DNA from: a virus
Length of the DNA: 41,190 bases
Virus record (IMG/VR): IMGVR_UViG_3300001533_000361
Coordinates: 1 to 41,190 of that record
Reading direction: 5' to 3' (one strand)
Part shown: positions 23,146 to 29,735 of the stretch, piece by piece
How positions within the stretch are numbered: position 1 is the stretch's first letter
Layout of the letters: each line of letters starts with the position of its first letter
Notes under the pieces: generated by a model
Database searches by the model: none
Seen by the model: the letters and a program-made list of their open reading frames with translations, nothing else
What the model was told of the DNA's origin: nothing
Position numbers and translations under genes: made by a program

Positions 23146-23880
23146 TCATTTCCCCAGCAAGACGCGCCCGCCAGCCTCTACACCGCGCCCTAGGGCAGCA
23201 GCCTTGCCAGCAGCCGCGCCAGCAGCCGCGCCGGAACCTGTACCTTGTCCCCGTCCATTGACGTTGACGCCTTTGCCAAGGTTCAAGCCGCGCCGCGTCA
23301 TCTCAATCGCAACCGCGTCTTTTTTGAGGATGATAAGAGCCTTTGACCCTTTGTTTTCAGACGCGGCAACCGCGCCCAAAGACATAGCGTCTAGTCGCAC
23401 TTTGACAACTTCGCAAAAGGCACGGATGAACCCAATACGCTCCGCCTTCAAGCCTTCTGCGCTGCTATGGCCCATGACGAAACGCTTATGCACGTTCCAT
23501 TGATCATCCATGAACAGGCGCAGGGAGGCTAGCAGCCACGTTGCAAGCTCAACGTCGGCATCTAGGCCAAACATGATTATTGGGTCAGTCTTGCCGCCGC
23601 CGCGAATATAGACAGTCGCGCCAGTGAAGCGCGCAACCGCTGGCCCTACATAGCGCAACACAGGGCAATGCGCCGTGCGGCCTTTCGGAACCTGATACTC
23701 GTATTCGCGGAAATCTGCGGTTTCAGCGTTCCGCACGTCGTTCTCTGTAACGCCATACAACGCTGTAATCTTCTGCGCCGCGTTCATTGCCGCCTCAACT
23801 TCGGCAGGCGTTGACCCGGCATCGCGGGCTTTCAGTAGCAGTGCGGCAAGACGGCTTTTCAGCTTCCCAAGGTCAGCCAT
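23146..23880 (-). CDS. DUF2786-type hypothetical phage protein
   Basis: 244 aa from ATG 23880 with GGGGAGG upstream. N-terminal KLKSRLAALLLKARDAGSTPAEVEAAMNAA followed by a helical ITALYGV is the DUF2786-like pattern seen in many phage and bacterial proteins (recalled). The middle has beta strands with GATVYIRGGG. The end is Gly/Ala-rich and repeat-like (GAAAGAAAGKAAALGRG). Function in the family is not established. Confidence 0.65.
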   Translation of the reverse strand: MADLGKLKSRLAALLLKARDAGSTPAEVEAAMNAAQKITALYGVTENDVRNAETADFREYEYQVPKGRTAHCPVLRYVGPAVARFTGATVYIRGGGKTDPIIMFGLDADVELATWLLASLRLFMDDQWNVHKRFVMGHSSAEGLKAERIGFIRAFCEVVKVRLDAMSLGAVAASENKGSKALIILKKDAVAIEMTRRGLNLGKGVNVNGRGQGTGSGAAAGAAAGKAAALGRGVEAGGRVLLGK

Positions 23881-24064
23881 TGAAACCTCCCCCGCGAACG
23901 TGAAAGCGATGGTTCCCCGAATTAGGGGAAGGCGGCAGTACAAGGCCGCTTTCCGCAAGCAAGGCGTCAATCGCCTTGTCAGTCTCTTGTGAGGCACAAT
24001 CTAGAACGGAATGAAAACCCGTCCCCTCACATTCAAAACCCTTGGCCGCTAGTCTGTATTCCAT
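23873..24064 (-). CDS. Hypothetical small protein, first gene after a promoter
   Basis: 63 aa. Contains CEGTGFHSVLDCASQETDKAIDALLAESG, then a P18 copy read PSPNSGN (TCG replaces the consensus TAG), and a short tail. The stop overlaps the next start (ATGGCTGA). First gene downstream of the candidate promoter at 24111-24140. No family. Confidence 0.55.
   Translation of the reverse strand: MEYRLAAKGFECEGTGFHSVLDCASQETDKAIDALLAESGLVLPPSPNSGNHRFHVRGGGFNG
23913..23930. repeat. P18 palindrome copy 28
   Basis: TTCCCCGAATTAGGGGAA, read SPNSG in the 23873-24064 gene. Confidence 0.95.
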
Positions 24065-24093
24065 CGCGTTTCGCCTTTCTCAATGTGTGGCAA

Positions 24094-24106
24094 AAGTGCC
24101 GCACTT
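24094..24106. promoter_or_regulatory. Possible operator at the 24.1-kb promoter start
   Basis: AAGTGCCGCACTT is a perfect 6-1-6 palindrome placed where transcription from 24111-24140 should start. Possible repressor site (inference). Confidence 0.4.
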
Positions 24107-24110
24107 CTAC

Positions 24111-24140
24111 TTCATATCATGTTATTCTAGGCGGAGTCAA
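24111..24140 (-). promoter_or_regulatory. Candidate sigma70-type promoter for the 24064 gene and downstream
   Basis: Minus strand TTGACT (24135-24140), 18 bases, TATGAA (24111-24116), in an AT-rich 188-bp gap without a gene. Confidence 0.5.
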
Positions 24141-24157
24141 TGTTATTTTTCCGCTTT

Positions 24158-24200
24158 CATATCAGGCAATTAGCCGGTCTATACCGCGTTGCCTGATATG
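24158..24200. other. Long inverted repeat in the 24.1-24.25 kb gap
   Basis: CATATCAGGCAA (24158-24169) and TTGCCTGATATG (24189-24200) are perfect 12-bp arms around a 19-base loop. No T-run on either side, so not an obvious terminator. Lies between the large gene ending at 24253 and the promoter at 24111-24140. Confidence 0.8.
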
Positions 24201-24222
24201 GAAAAGGAAAGTGGGTTGCGGC

Positions 24223-24240
24223 TTCCCCGCATTAGGGGAA
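24223..24240. repeat. P18 palindrome copy 29 (extended stem)
   Basis: TTCCCCGCATTAGGGGAA, flanked by GCGGC/GCCGC so that 11-bp arms pair (24218-24245). Just after the stop of the 24253-25647 gene. Confidence 0.95.
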
Positions 24241-24252
24241 GCCGCTAGTTGC

Positions 24253-25647
24253 TTAGGCTTCGTCGTCGGCAGCCTGTTCCGCTTCGTCGCGGTTGTCAGC
24301 GGCGGCGGCTTCATCCACCTGCGCCTTGACCTGCGCCAGTGTCTCCGCCCACGTTGCGCCGCCGGTCACGCGGTCCGCCATGCCGATAAGCACGTCCAGC
24401 ACTTCGGACCAATCCCCGTGCGCTTGCAGAATGTTGCCAAGGTGCATGGCCGCTTCGGTCACGCTGTATTCCGCAAAGACACGCGGGCGCAGCACGTCAA
24501 CCGCAGCACGTTCCGCCGCCGCCGCTTCCTTGGCAGCAGTCTTGGGAGCTTCGGAAAGCTTGGCGGTAGCAGCGGCGCAGACAGCGGCGACAACTTCATT
24601 GGCGCGGTTGCCTCCGCCGAACATGGTTCCTGCCACGTATGCGCCGCCTTCATCCTTGGCAGGAGCATAGCGCCGCGCTTCACCTTCGGTCGCGGTCACG
24701 ATAGCAGCCTTGCCGGTCAAGGCTTCATAGGCCAGCCGCGCCAGCCGATGCTTTTGCGTCATGGTGCCGCCTTCGGCAACGTCGCCTTCTGCCGCAAGCG
24801 TCTCAAGCATGGCGCTATTGAGTGCAGCGGCATCCGGCACCGCGCCGTCAACAAAAGCGGAGATAACAACCGCTTCGGCAAGCTCCGCCTTTTGCACGTT
24901 AAAACGTTGCTGGAACGCCTTGGCAGAGGTAGTCGATTGCGGGGCAAGGTCAAAATAAGTGGCATCAAGTCGCCCCATGAAAACCAATTCCGCTTTGGCG
25001 TTCTTACTGCCGCCGACAAGGCTTTCTACGTCCTGCCCGGCATCCTTGAGCCAAGCCGCAAAGTGCTCTGCCTTTTCCAGCGTTGCCGACACACGGGCAA
25101 TGGCTTGGCCCAATTCGCGGTAGCCTTCGCGGGTCTGGCTTTCACCCTTGATAATGTAGCCAGCGCCCTCTTTGGCCGCGTCAATGGCTTCGGACAGGGC
25201 GGCGGCATCCTCATATTCGCGCCACGTCTTCGGGCCGGTGTCGGCTTCAACTTCGGGCCAGACGATAGCGGCAACCGCCGCCTTGACGCCATATTCTTCC
25301 GGCTTTTCTTCTGCTGAAGTCAGCGCGCCACGAATGGCAGCCTCAGCGTTGCTGGCAGAGGCTTCAAAGCCTTTTTCGTCGCCTTCCATCTGCGGCAGGA
25401 ATACAACCGCTTTCACGCGATCATTGCTGCGCTTGAGCTTGCCCCGGATCAATTCAACCCGGACAGTTGTATCGCCGCTATCGTCGCGCAGGTCGCGCAT
25501 CTCAACGCTTGCGGGCTCATTCTGCCACGTCACAGCCTCAAGCGAAGCGGGCTTGACGGCGGGCGCGGCGGCGGGCGCGGCGGTTTCTTCGGTCGCGCCA
25601 GCGGCAGTGTTTTCAGTCGCGGCGGTTGCTTTGGGTTTACGTGCCAT
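24253..25647 (-). CDS. Large Ala-rich early protein of unknown function
   Basis: 464 aa from ATG 25647 (MARKPKATAAT), with AAGGACAAGAGACA upstream. Ala/Glu-rich N-terminal linker, a beta-rich region (VTWQNEPASVEMRDLRDD; VRVELIRGKLK), a long helical middle, and an acidic end (AADNRDEAEQAADDEA). No catalytic motif seen. It has its own promoter (25694-25722) and is the largest gene of the early unit, so it may be an abundant early protein. A long antisense frame exists across it but lacks start support. Confidence 0.7.
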   Translation of the reverse strand: MARKPKATAATENTAAGATEETAAPAAAPAVKPASLEAVTWQNEPASVEMRDLRDDSGDTTVRVELIRGKLKRSNDRVKAVVFLPQMEGDEKGFEASASNAEAAIRGALTSAEEKPEEYGVKAAVAAIVWPEVEADTGPKTWREYEDAAALSEAIDAAKEGAGYIIKGESQTREGYRELGQAIARVSATLEKAEHFAAWLKDAGQDVESLVGGSKNAKAELVFMGRLDATYFDLAPQSTTSAKAFQQRFNVQKAELAEAVVISAFVDGAVPDAAALNSAMLETLAAEGDVAEGGTMTQKHRLARLAYEALTGKAAIVTATEGEARRYAPAKDEGGAYVAGTMFGGGNRANEVVAAVCAAATAKLSEAPKTAAKEAAAAERAAVDVLRPRVFAEYSVTEAAMHLGNILQAHGDWSEVLDVLIGMADRVTGGATWAETLAQVKAQVDEAAAADNRDEAEQAADDEA

Positions 25648-25664
25648 TGTCTCTTGTCCTTCGG

Positions 25665-25677
25665 TTTCAGTCTGAAA
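25665..25677. promoter_or_regulatory. Palindrome in the 5' leader of the 25647 gene
   Basis: TTTCAGTCTGAAA, a perfect 6-1-6 palindrome about 10-20 bases after the predicted start of transcription. The same half-sites recur at 26567-26581 (TTTCAG ACC CTGAAA). Possible operator. Confidence 0.35.
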
Positions 25678-25693
25678 AGCTATATGAAGCCCA

Positions 25694-25722
25694 AATATAG
25701 CGCGGCCAACAGGGGAAGGCAA
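25694..25722 (-). promoter_or_regulatory. Candidate sigma70-type promoter for the 464-aa early gene
   Basis: Minus strand TTGCCT (25717-25722), 17 bases, TATATT (25694-25699). A P18 half-site (AGGGGAA, 25711-25717) lies in the spacer, and full copy 30 is immediately upstream. Confidence 0.55.
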
Positions 25723-25739
25723 GTCCGACGCCTTCCCCT
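25711..25739. other. Extra P18 half-site forming an alternative hairpin
   Basis: AGGGGAAGGC (25711-25720) pairs perfectly with GCCTTCCCCT (25730-25739). The latter is also the left arm of P18 copy 30, so two hairpins are mutually exclusive. Confidence 0.7.
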
Positions 25740-25750
25740 AATTAGGGGAG
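25733..25750. repeat. P18 palindrome copy 30
   Basis: TTCCCCTAATTAGGGGAG. Abuts the TAG stop of the 25751-26248 gene and lies just upstream of the 25.7-kb promoter. Confidence 0.95.
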
Positions 25751-26248
25751 CTACTTGCGCGCGGTCACAACCGCAGGGCAGAGGTAGAGGTGACAGAGAT
25801 AGACGATATACGTCAACGCTTCGGTGCGGCTGCTACCGTGGAAGTGGGCGGAGTACTCAGGCACAACCGCGCCGTCCTTGTTGCGCAGCGCCACGTTGCA
25901 ACCTTCTGCGGTTGCTTCAACGTCAACGTGCGAGTGATCGCCTTCCAGCACAATGATCGTCACCGCGTTAAGCTCAACGGCGAGTGCGGCTTTGATTGCC
26001 TCCGCCGCTGCTGCCGCCTCCGCCGCAGCGTGCGCCGCTTGCCAACGCTTCGGAATTTCCAGCGCATCGCGGGTTGTCATCATGGCGGCGGCGGTGTCGT
26101 CATGAGTGATGACCTTGGCGATCTTGCAGTCATCCTTGTGCATCTGGCACTCCTCTTGCGCCTCCGCCTTGGAGTAGCTGCCAAACTCATCGTGCCATGC
26201 CAGCGTTGCGGGTTCAAAGACACAGACAGTGTGGTACTTGCGGGTCAT
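25751..26248 (-). CDS. First gene of the leftward unit, hypothetical
   Basis: 165 aa with GAGGAG eight bases before ATG 26248. An N-terminal part with TVCVFEPATLAWHDEF is followed by a His/Cys-containing stretch (ECQMHKDDCKIAKVITHDD), a long Ala-rich helix in the middle, and beta-rich HSHVDVEATAEGCNVALRN. Family not recognised. As the promoter-proximal early gene it could be a host-takeover protein (inference from position). Confidence 0.6.
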   Translation of the reverse strand: MTRKYHTVCVFEPATLAWHDEFGSYSKAEAQEECQMHKDDCKIAKVITHDDTAAAMMTTRDALEIPKRWQAAHAAAEAAAAAEAIKAALAVELNAVTIIVLEGDHSHVDVEATAEGCNVALRNKDGAVVPEYSAHFHGSSRTEALTYIVYLCHLYLCPAVVTARK

Positions 26249-26304
26249 GGTAGAGGCTCCTCAGAAGGGCCAGAAGCGGCCGGGGCGTTGTTTGTGACCC
26301 AATT

Positions 26305-26331
26305 CTTATAGACGCTCAGCGACCTTGTAAA
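26305..26331 (-). promoter_or_regulatory. Candidate promoter of the leftward unit, overlapped by P18
   Basis: Minus strand TTTACA (26326-26331) and TATAAG (26305-26310), spacing 15, shorter than ideal. The -35 overlaps the edge of P18 copy 31. Confidence 0.4.
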
Positions 26332-26347
26332 CCCCTAATTAGGGGAA
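26330..26347. repeat. P18 palindrome copy 31
   Basis: AACCCCTAATTAGGGGAA overlapping the -35 box of the candidate leftward promoter. Last copy before a 1.4-kb gap free of P18. Confidence 0.95.
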
Positions 26348-26438
26348 GAACAGAGAGAGAACGTCACATAAAATCCAACAAGAACAAGAGTTTACTGTTA
26401 TTGACTAAAGAATCTTTGTGCAAAAACTTAGTGAGAAT

Positions 26439-26470
26439 CTTTGTTATCTTGTAAGTCGTTGATAACAAAG
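26439..26470. other. Inverted repeat in the control region
   Basis: CTTTGTTATC (26439-26448) and GATAACAAAG (26461-26470), perfect 10-bp arms with a 12-base loop. Possible operator or origin hairpin. Confidence 0.7.
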
Positions 26471-26523
26471 GATATTTAAGGGTAAAGTGCCTTGTTAGGG
26501 GGATTTTATCTTTGTGATAGAGC

Positions 26524-26543
26524 TAAGTGCATGATTTCATTAG
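26524..26543 (+). repeat. TAAGTGC motif, inward-facing partner of 27813-27832
   Basis: TAAGTGCATGATTTCATTAG. The reverse complement of 27813-27832 matches at 17 of 20 positions. The 13-mer GCTAAGTGCATGA recurs exactly at 29805. Confidence 0.65.
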
Positions 26544-26631
26544 ATAAGGGTGCCGATCGGGCGCAGTTTCAGACCCTGAAAACCCGTTGTATACCTTTGT
26601 ATACTCTAAAGACCGTTGTGATCGTAGTCGG

Positions 26632-26643
26632 TAAGTGCTTGAT
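26632..26643 (+). repeat. TAAGTGC motif copy
   Basis: TAAGTGCTTGAT, identical to the minus-strand copy at 27821-27832. Confidence 0.6.
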
Positions 26644-26890
26644 ATTGTTAGAGAAACAGACGTTGTGTGTCGCCGTTGTTAAGTTATTGAAATCGCAATA
26701 TAGCAAAAAGCCCGAAAAAGCCCATAAAATCAAGGGTTTACCGGCAATGTCGTTTGGCCGCCGTTGCCCCCCCTTCGGGGGGAGGGCATTACGGCGACGG
26801 CCTGCACTTGCGGCATTGGGTCGGACCCGTCGGCAGTGCGCCCGCCCGCCCTCTGTGGTAGAGCTTAGGGGAACCTAGGAGCGTTGAAGC

Positions 26891-27319
26891 ATGAGACAGA
26901 CCCGCCGCCGCCGCACTGCCGCCGCCGCGCCAGACGCCGCCCCGCAGCCCGCCAAGCCCGCCGCCGCCATAACTCCGCCGCCGCAGGACGTGCTGCCGCC
27001 TAGCCCGCCTCCTGCCGCCGCTGAGACCCTGCCCAAGCCCGCCGCCATTCCACCTCGGACATGGCAGGTGCTGCAAGAGGCTGGGGAGAAGGCTGCCGAA
27101 CGGTTGCGCGACCTGCTGGCATCCCAAGCCTTCGCCAAGATGAAGCCGACCGACCAAGCCCGCTTGATCGAATTGGCCCTGACCCGCGCCTATGGCGCAC
27201 CTGTCAGCCGCTCAATCGCGGTCACTGCCACCAGTGACAGTGCCGACGCTGTGGCTGCCGTGCTGGCCCGCATGGCGTCTGCCCCTCTCCCTGAGATGAC
27301 CCGCCGCAAGCCCGCCTGA
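26891..27319 (+). CDS. Putative terminase small subunit-like protein
   Basis: 142 aa with TAGGAG nine bases before ATG. The N-terminal third is Arg/Ala/Pro low complexity (RQTRRRRTAAAAPDAAP). The C-terminal part is helical, with KMKPTDQARLIELALTRAYGAP, a segment reminiscent of small proteins upstream of phage large terminases. Assignment rests mainly on position before TerL and beside a repeat array suitable for a packaging site. Its composition is far more GC-rich than the flanking control DNA. Could instead be an unrelated structural or regulatory protein. Confidence 0.5.
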   Translation: MRQTRRRRTAAAAPDAAPQPAKPAAAITPPPQDVLPPSPPPAAAETLPKPAAIPPRTWQVLQEAGEKAAERLRDLLASQAFAKMKPTDQARLIELALTRAYGAPVSRSIAVTATSDSADAVAAVLARMASAPLPEMTRRKPA

Positions 27320-27429
27320 AACCGACAAATGCCCGTTGGCGACCCCTCGGCTACCCCTATGCCCGAGACAGCCAGCGGGCGCGTAGGGTGCCTCCCACGC
27401 ACTCTCAGAGGCATGTGGCATATATGTCA

Positions 27430-27612
27430 CAGTTTAGCATACAATCACATGTTATAACCTAACGTCGAGAGTAGTTTAACATTAAACTATATCTCAATCA
27501 CATGGTTTAATACTGAACCATCTCGCCAAAGTAGTTGAACGATCAAACTACTTTGGCTTGAGATAGTTTAATGCTGAACAACCCACACAGAAAATGGTTG
27601 AGCGGTGAATGA
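27430..27612. repeat. Array of about six imperfect palindromes with near-31-bp period
   Basis: Left half-sites TRGTTKARY start at 27472, 27503, 27532, 27564 and 27595, i.e. steps of 31, 29, 32 and 31 bp. A weaker site starts at 27430 (42 bp before the first). The best site, TAGTTTAACATTAAACTA (27472-27489), is a perfect 8-2-8 palindrome. Others include TGGTTTAATACTGAACCA and TAGTTTAATGCTGAACAA. Three-turn spacing puts all sites on one DNA face, suggesting cooperative binding. Location suits a terminase packaging site or a replication origin. Confidence 0.8.
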
Positions 27613-27618
27613 CCCCCC

Positions 27619-27650
27619 GCCCCCGGGGCCTGACGGGGGCCGGTTTATTT
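27619..27650 (+). terminator. GC hairpin followed by T-rich tract
   Basis: GCCCCCG (27619-27625), eight-base loop, CGGGGGC (27634-27640), then CGG and TTTATTT. Possible terminator of the small gene or part of the packaging/origin site. Confidence 0.5.
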
Positions 27651-27671
27651 CGACCTGCCCCCGCGCTCGAC

Positions 27672-27713
27672 GGGATGTTTTCTGGAAAAAATTTTGGGAT
27701 GTTTTTCTAGAAA
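27672..27713. repeat. Direct repeat with A/T tracts
   Basis: GGGATGTTTTCTGGAAA (27672-27688) and GGGATGTTTTTCTAGAAA (27696-27713), 24 bp apart, separated by an A-tract/T-tract that should bend DNA. Runs straight into P18 copy 32. Confidence 0.75.
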
Positions 27714-27731
27714 TTCCCCTCGTTAGGGGAA
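27714..27731. repeat. P18 palindrome copy 32
   Basis: TTCCCCTCGTTAGGGGAA, non-coding, adjoining the direct repeat. Confidence 0.95.
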
Positions 27732-27812
27732 CCTCTATGGGACTAAAATTTGGATAATTATGCTACTGTTATAAAGTCATCTAAGGAATAACAAGAAACA
27801 GTTGCTAACTAT

Positions 27813-27832
27813 CCTTTGAAATCAAGCACTTA
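27813..27832 (-). repeat. TAAGTGC motif, minus-strand partner of 26524-26543
   Basis: Reverse complement reads TAAGTGCTTGATTTCAAAGG. It points leftward, toward the copy at 26524, so the pair brackets the control region as an inverted repeat. Confidence 0.65.
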
Positions 27833-27909
27833 ACTATTTTTGTTAAAAGTTTCGGAGGCTTCTAACAACTAACTTAGTGGAAACGACATGTGATCTATGT
27901 TTTCAGACC

Positions 27910-27927
27910 TTCCCCTAATGAGGGGAA
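27910..27927. repeat. P18 palindrome copy 33
   Basis: TTCCCCTAATGAGGGGAA, upstream of TerL in non-coding DNA. Confidence 0.95.
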
Positions 27928-27950
27928 TAGTAATTTCTTGCCATTTTCGA

Positions 27951-27977
27951 GCGCATATGCGCATATTAGGGCCTAAT
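27951..27977. other. Two adjacent palindromes upstream of TerL
   Basis: GCGCATATGCGC (27951-27962) and ATTAGGGCCTAAT (27965-27977), the second made of P18-like half-sites in reversed order. The TerL ribosome binding site follows. Confidence 0.75.
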
Positions 27978-27991
27978 CAGCGAGGCGACCA

Positions 27992-29437
27992 ATGGACCTA
28001 TCAACCCTGCTCCCGGCGCAACGTGTACTTGCCGAAGAAGTAATCTACAAATGCGCCGTGTCGCGCGAGTATTTCGTTCGTGAAGTCCTCGGCGTCAAAT
28101 TTATCGAGAAGTGGCAGCTAAAGGTTCTGCGCCAACTCGACAAAGGCGAGACAAAGATTAGCATCCGGTCCGGTCACGGCGTCGGTAAGACGACGCTATG
28201 TTCGTGGTTGGCGCTGCACTTCCTGTTGTTCCGCGACGATGTGAAAATCATTGTCACGTCGCCGTCTGCGAAACAGATGACGGACGGCCTGATCCCCGAA
28301 GTGCAGAAGTGGATCAAGCGACTGCCCGGCTGGATGCAGGACCAGCTTGATAGCACGTCAGAACGTGTGACGCGCAGCCCGAACAACGCCAATAACTTCA
28401 TCTCCTATCGTACTGCGCGGAAAGAGAACCCGGAAGCTCTTGCCGGTGTTCACGCCACGCATGTCATGATTATTGTCGATGAAGCATCAGGCGTTGACGA
28501 GGTAATCTACGAGACCGGGCAGGGCTCGCTTTCGACCGAAGGTGCTATTGCGGTGCTGATCGGGAACCCGACTAAGCCGACTGGCTTCTTCTTCAAGACG
28601 CACAATTCGCTGAAAGACCTTTGGTGGAATATGAAGGTCAGTTGCTTTGATAGCTCGCGGGTTGACGAAAGCTACATCGCTGGTCAGCGCCGGACCTACG
28701 GTGAGGACAGCCGCGAATGGAAAGTGCGTGTGCTAGGCGAGTTTCCTGATAGCGGGGCTAGCTCTGTCATTCCGCGGAGTTTCGTGGAAAGCGCAGTCGG
28801 GCGTGACATTGATATTATCCGCGACGAGATTTATTGGGGTGTCGATCCGGGCCGCGGCGGCGACCCTAGCGGCTTTGTGGAGCGGACGCCAAACGGCGTG
28901 ACCTTTGCGACTATGCTGCGCTATGACGACGTGATGCGGCTGGTTGGCTGGGTCAAGAGGCGGTGGGACGAAACAGCGCCTCATGCGCGGCCTAAGCATG
29001 TGTTCGTTGACAGCATCGGGCTAGGTGCTGGCGTGGCTGACCGCTTGCAGGAGCTTGGGCTGCCGGTCGTGCATGTGAATGTGTCGGAGTCTGCTTCCCT
29101 GAGTGATCGGTTTGTACGGCTACGGGCTGAAATCTGGTACGCTACCCGCACTTGGTTTGAGGGCATGAACGTCTGGATAGACCCCCAATTAGGGGAACTT
29201 GAGCGCCTGATTACAGAGCTTGTGACTATCGAGGAACGCGAGCGGTCTGACGGCAAGATTGACGTGGAAAGCAAGCGGGAAATGAAGACTCGCGGCGTCG
29301 GCTCGCCAAACTTGGCTGACGCGCTGGTGATGACCTTTGCCAAGGAAGGCGCTGTTGCGAACGGCTCTTTCCGCAGCGGGGGCTGGGGCAAAGTAGATAC
29401 GTCTTTGTACAGAGCGCCGGGGCTGCGGCGCAACTGA
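27992..29437 (+). CDS. terL: Terminase large subunit (packaging ATPase and nuclease)
   Basis: 481 aa, GAGG seven bases before ATG. ATPase: Walker A GHGVGKTT (61-68), Walker B VMIIVDEAS with Asp163/Glu164. RNase H-like nuclease: YWGVDPGRGGDPSG with Asp285, VFVDSIG with Asp340, SPNLADALV with Asp443. All catalytic positions are intact. It pumps DNA into proheads at the portal and cuts it. A P18 copy is read DPQLGE near 397-402, with CAA where the consensus would give TAA. Confidence 0.95.
   Translation: MDLSTLLPAQRVLAEEVIYKCAVSREYFVREVLGVKFIEKWQLKVLRQLDKGETKISIRSGHGVGKTTLCSWLALHFLLFRDDVKIIVTSPSAKQMTDGLIPEVQKWIKRLPGWMQDQLDSTSERVTRSPNNANNFISYRTARKENPEALAGVHATHVMIIVDEASGVDEVIYETGQGSLSTEGAIAVLIGNPTKPTGFFFKTHNSLKDLWWNMKVSCFDSSRVDESYIAGQRRTYGEDSREWKVRVLGEFPDSGASSVIPRSFVESAVGRDIDIIRDEIYWGVDPGRGGDPSGFVERTPNGVTFATMLRYDDVMRLVGWVKRRWDETAPHARPKHVFVDSIGLGAGVADRLQELGLPVVHVNVSESASLSDRFVRLRAEIWYATRTWFEGMNVWIDPQLGELERLITELVTIEERERSDGKIDVESKREMKTRGVGSPNLADALVMTFAKEGAVANGSFRSGGWGKVDTSLYRAPGLRRN
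29180..29197. repeat. P18 palindrome copy 34
   Basis: GACCCCCAATTAGGGGAA inside terL, read DPQLGE. Confidence 0.85.
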
Positions 29438-29438
29438 G

Positions 29439-29456
29439 ATACCCTAATTAGGGGAA
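29439..29456. repeat. P18 palindrome copy 35
   Basis: ATACCCTAATTAGGGGAA, one base after the terL stop. The identical 18-mer occurs at 39109 and 40697. Confidence 0.95.
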
Positions 29457-29492
29457 GTTAACTACCCACCGCCATGTAAAGGAGAAACTATT

Positions 29493-29732
29493 ATGGCAAA
29501 GAAACCGAAACCCGGCTCCCGAATGAGCCAAGCGCGCGTTGACGCTGCGGCACGCGGGCGGGACGCTAAAGCCGCTGGGTTGAAACGGACTGAGACTGAC
29601 AAGGCGACCGGCAGCAAGGTGTACAAAACCTCTGAGTACAATGCCTACGTAAAGGCCGACCGGGCTGCTGGCAAGGCGCGGATTGAGCACCTCACTCCTA
29701 AGCAGCGGGCTGCTATGAAGGCGAAGAAGTAA
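29493..29732 (+). CDS. Small basic protein, unknown function
   Basis: 79 aa with AAAGGAG before ATG. Lys/Arg/Ala-rich throughout (MAKKPKPGSRMSQ; HLTPKQRAAMKAKK), no hydrophobic core apparent. Sits between terL and the late-unit terminator/promoter, so possibly a DNA-binding or head-associated protein (inference). Confidence 0.7.
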   Translation: MAKKPKPGSRMSQARVDAAARGRDAKAAGLKRTETDKATGSKVYKTSEYNAYVKADRAAGKARIEHLTPKQRAAMKAKK

Positions 29733-29735
29733 GTC

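Larger units (their letters stand above)
26348..26890. other. AT-rich control region without a convincing gene
   Basis: About 540 bp between the divergent units. It contains GAATCTTTGT twice (26410, 26435), a 10-bp inverted repeat at 26439-26470, TAAGTGC-type motifs at 26483, 26524 and 26632, TTGTATAC twice in tandem near 26587, TTTCAG/CTGAAA arms at 26567-26581, and a C-run/G-run hairpin with TTC loop at 26767-26782. An open frame from 26531 to 26878 on the plus strand lacks a ribosome binding site and ordinary composition. Likely origin and/or promoter region. Confidence 0.55.
27320..27991. other. Non-coding region before TerL
   Basis: No supported gene. It holds the palindrome array (27430-27612), a GC hairpin (27619-27640), A/T tracts with a direct repeat (27672-27713), two P18 copies, a minus-strand TAAGTGC motif, and two palindromes just before TerL. 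A -10-like TATAAA occurs near 27770 without a good -35. Confidence 0.7.

Noticed and set aside
23989-25317. 442-codon plus-strand open frame opposite the 464-aa early gene
   Set aside because: No ribosome binding site at a sensible start, runs against every neighbour, and its composition is that of the complement of an Ala/Glu-rich gene.
26531-26878. Plus-strand open frame in the control region
   Set aside because: No ribosome binding site, changes character abruptly at the GC-rich end, and covers promoter-like and inverted-repeat elements.
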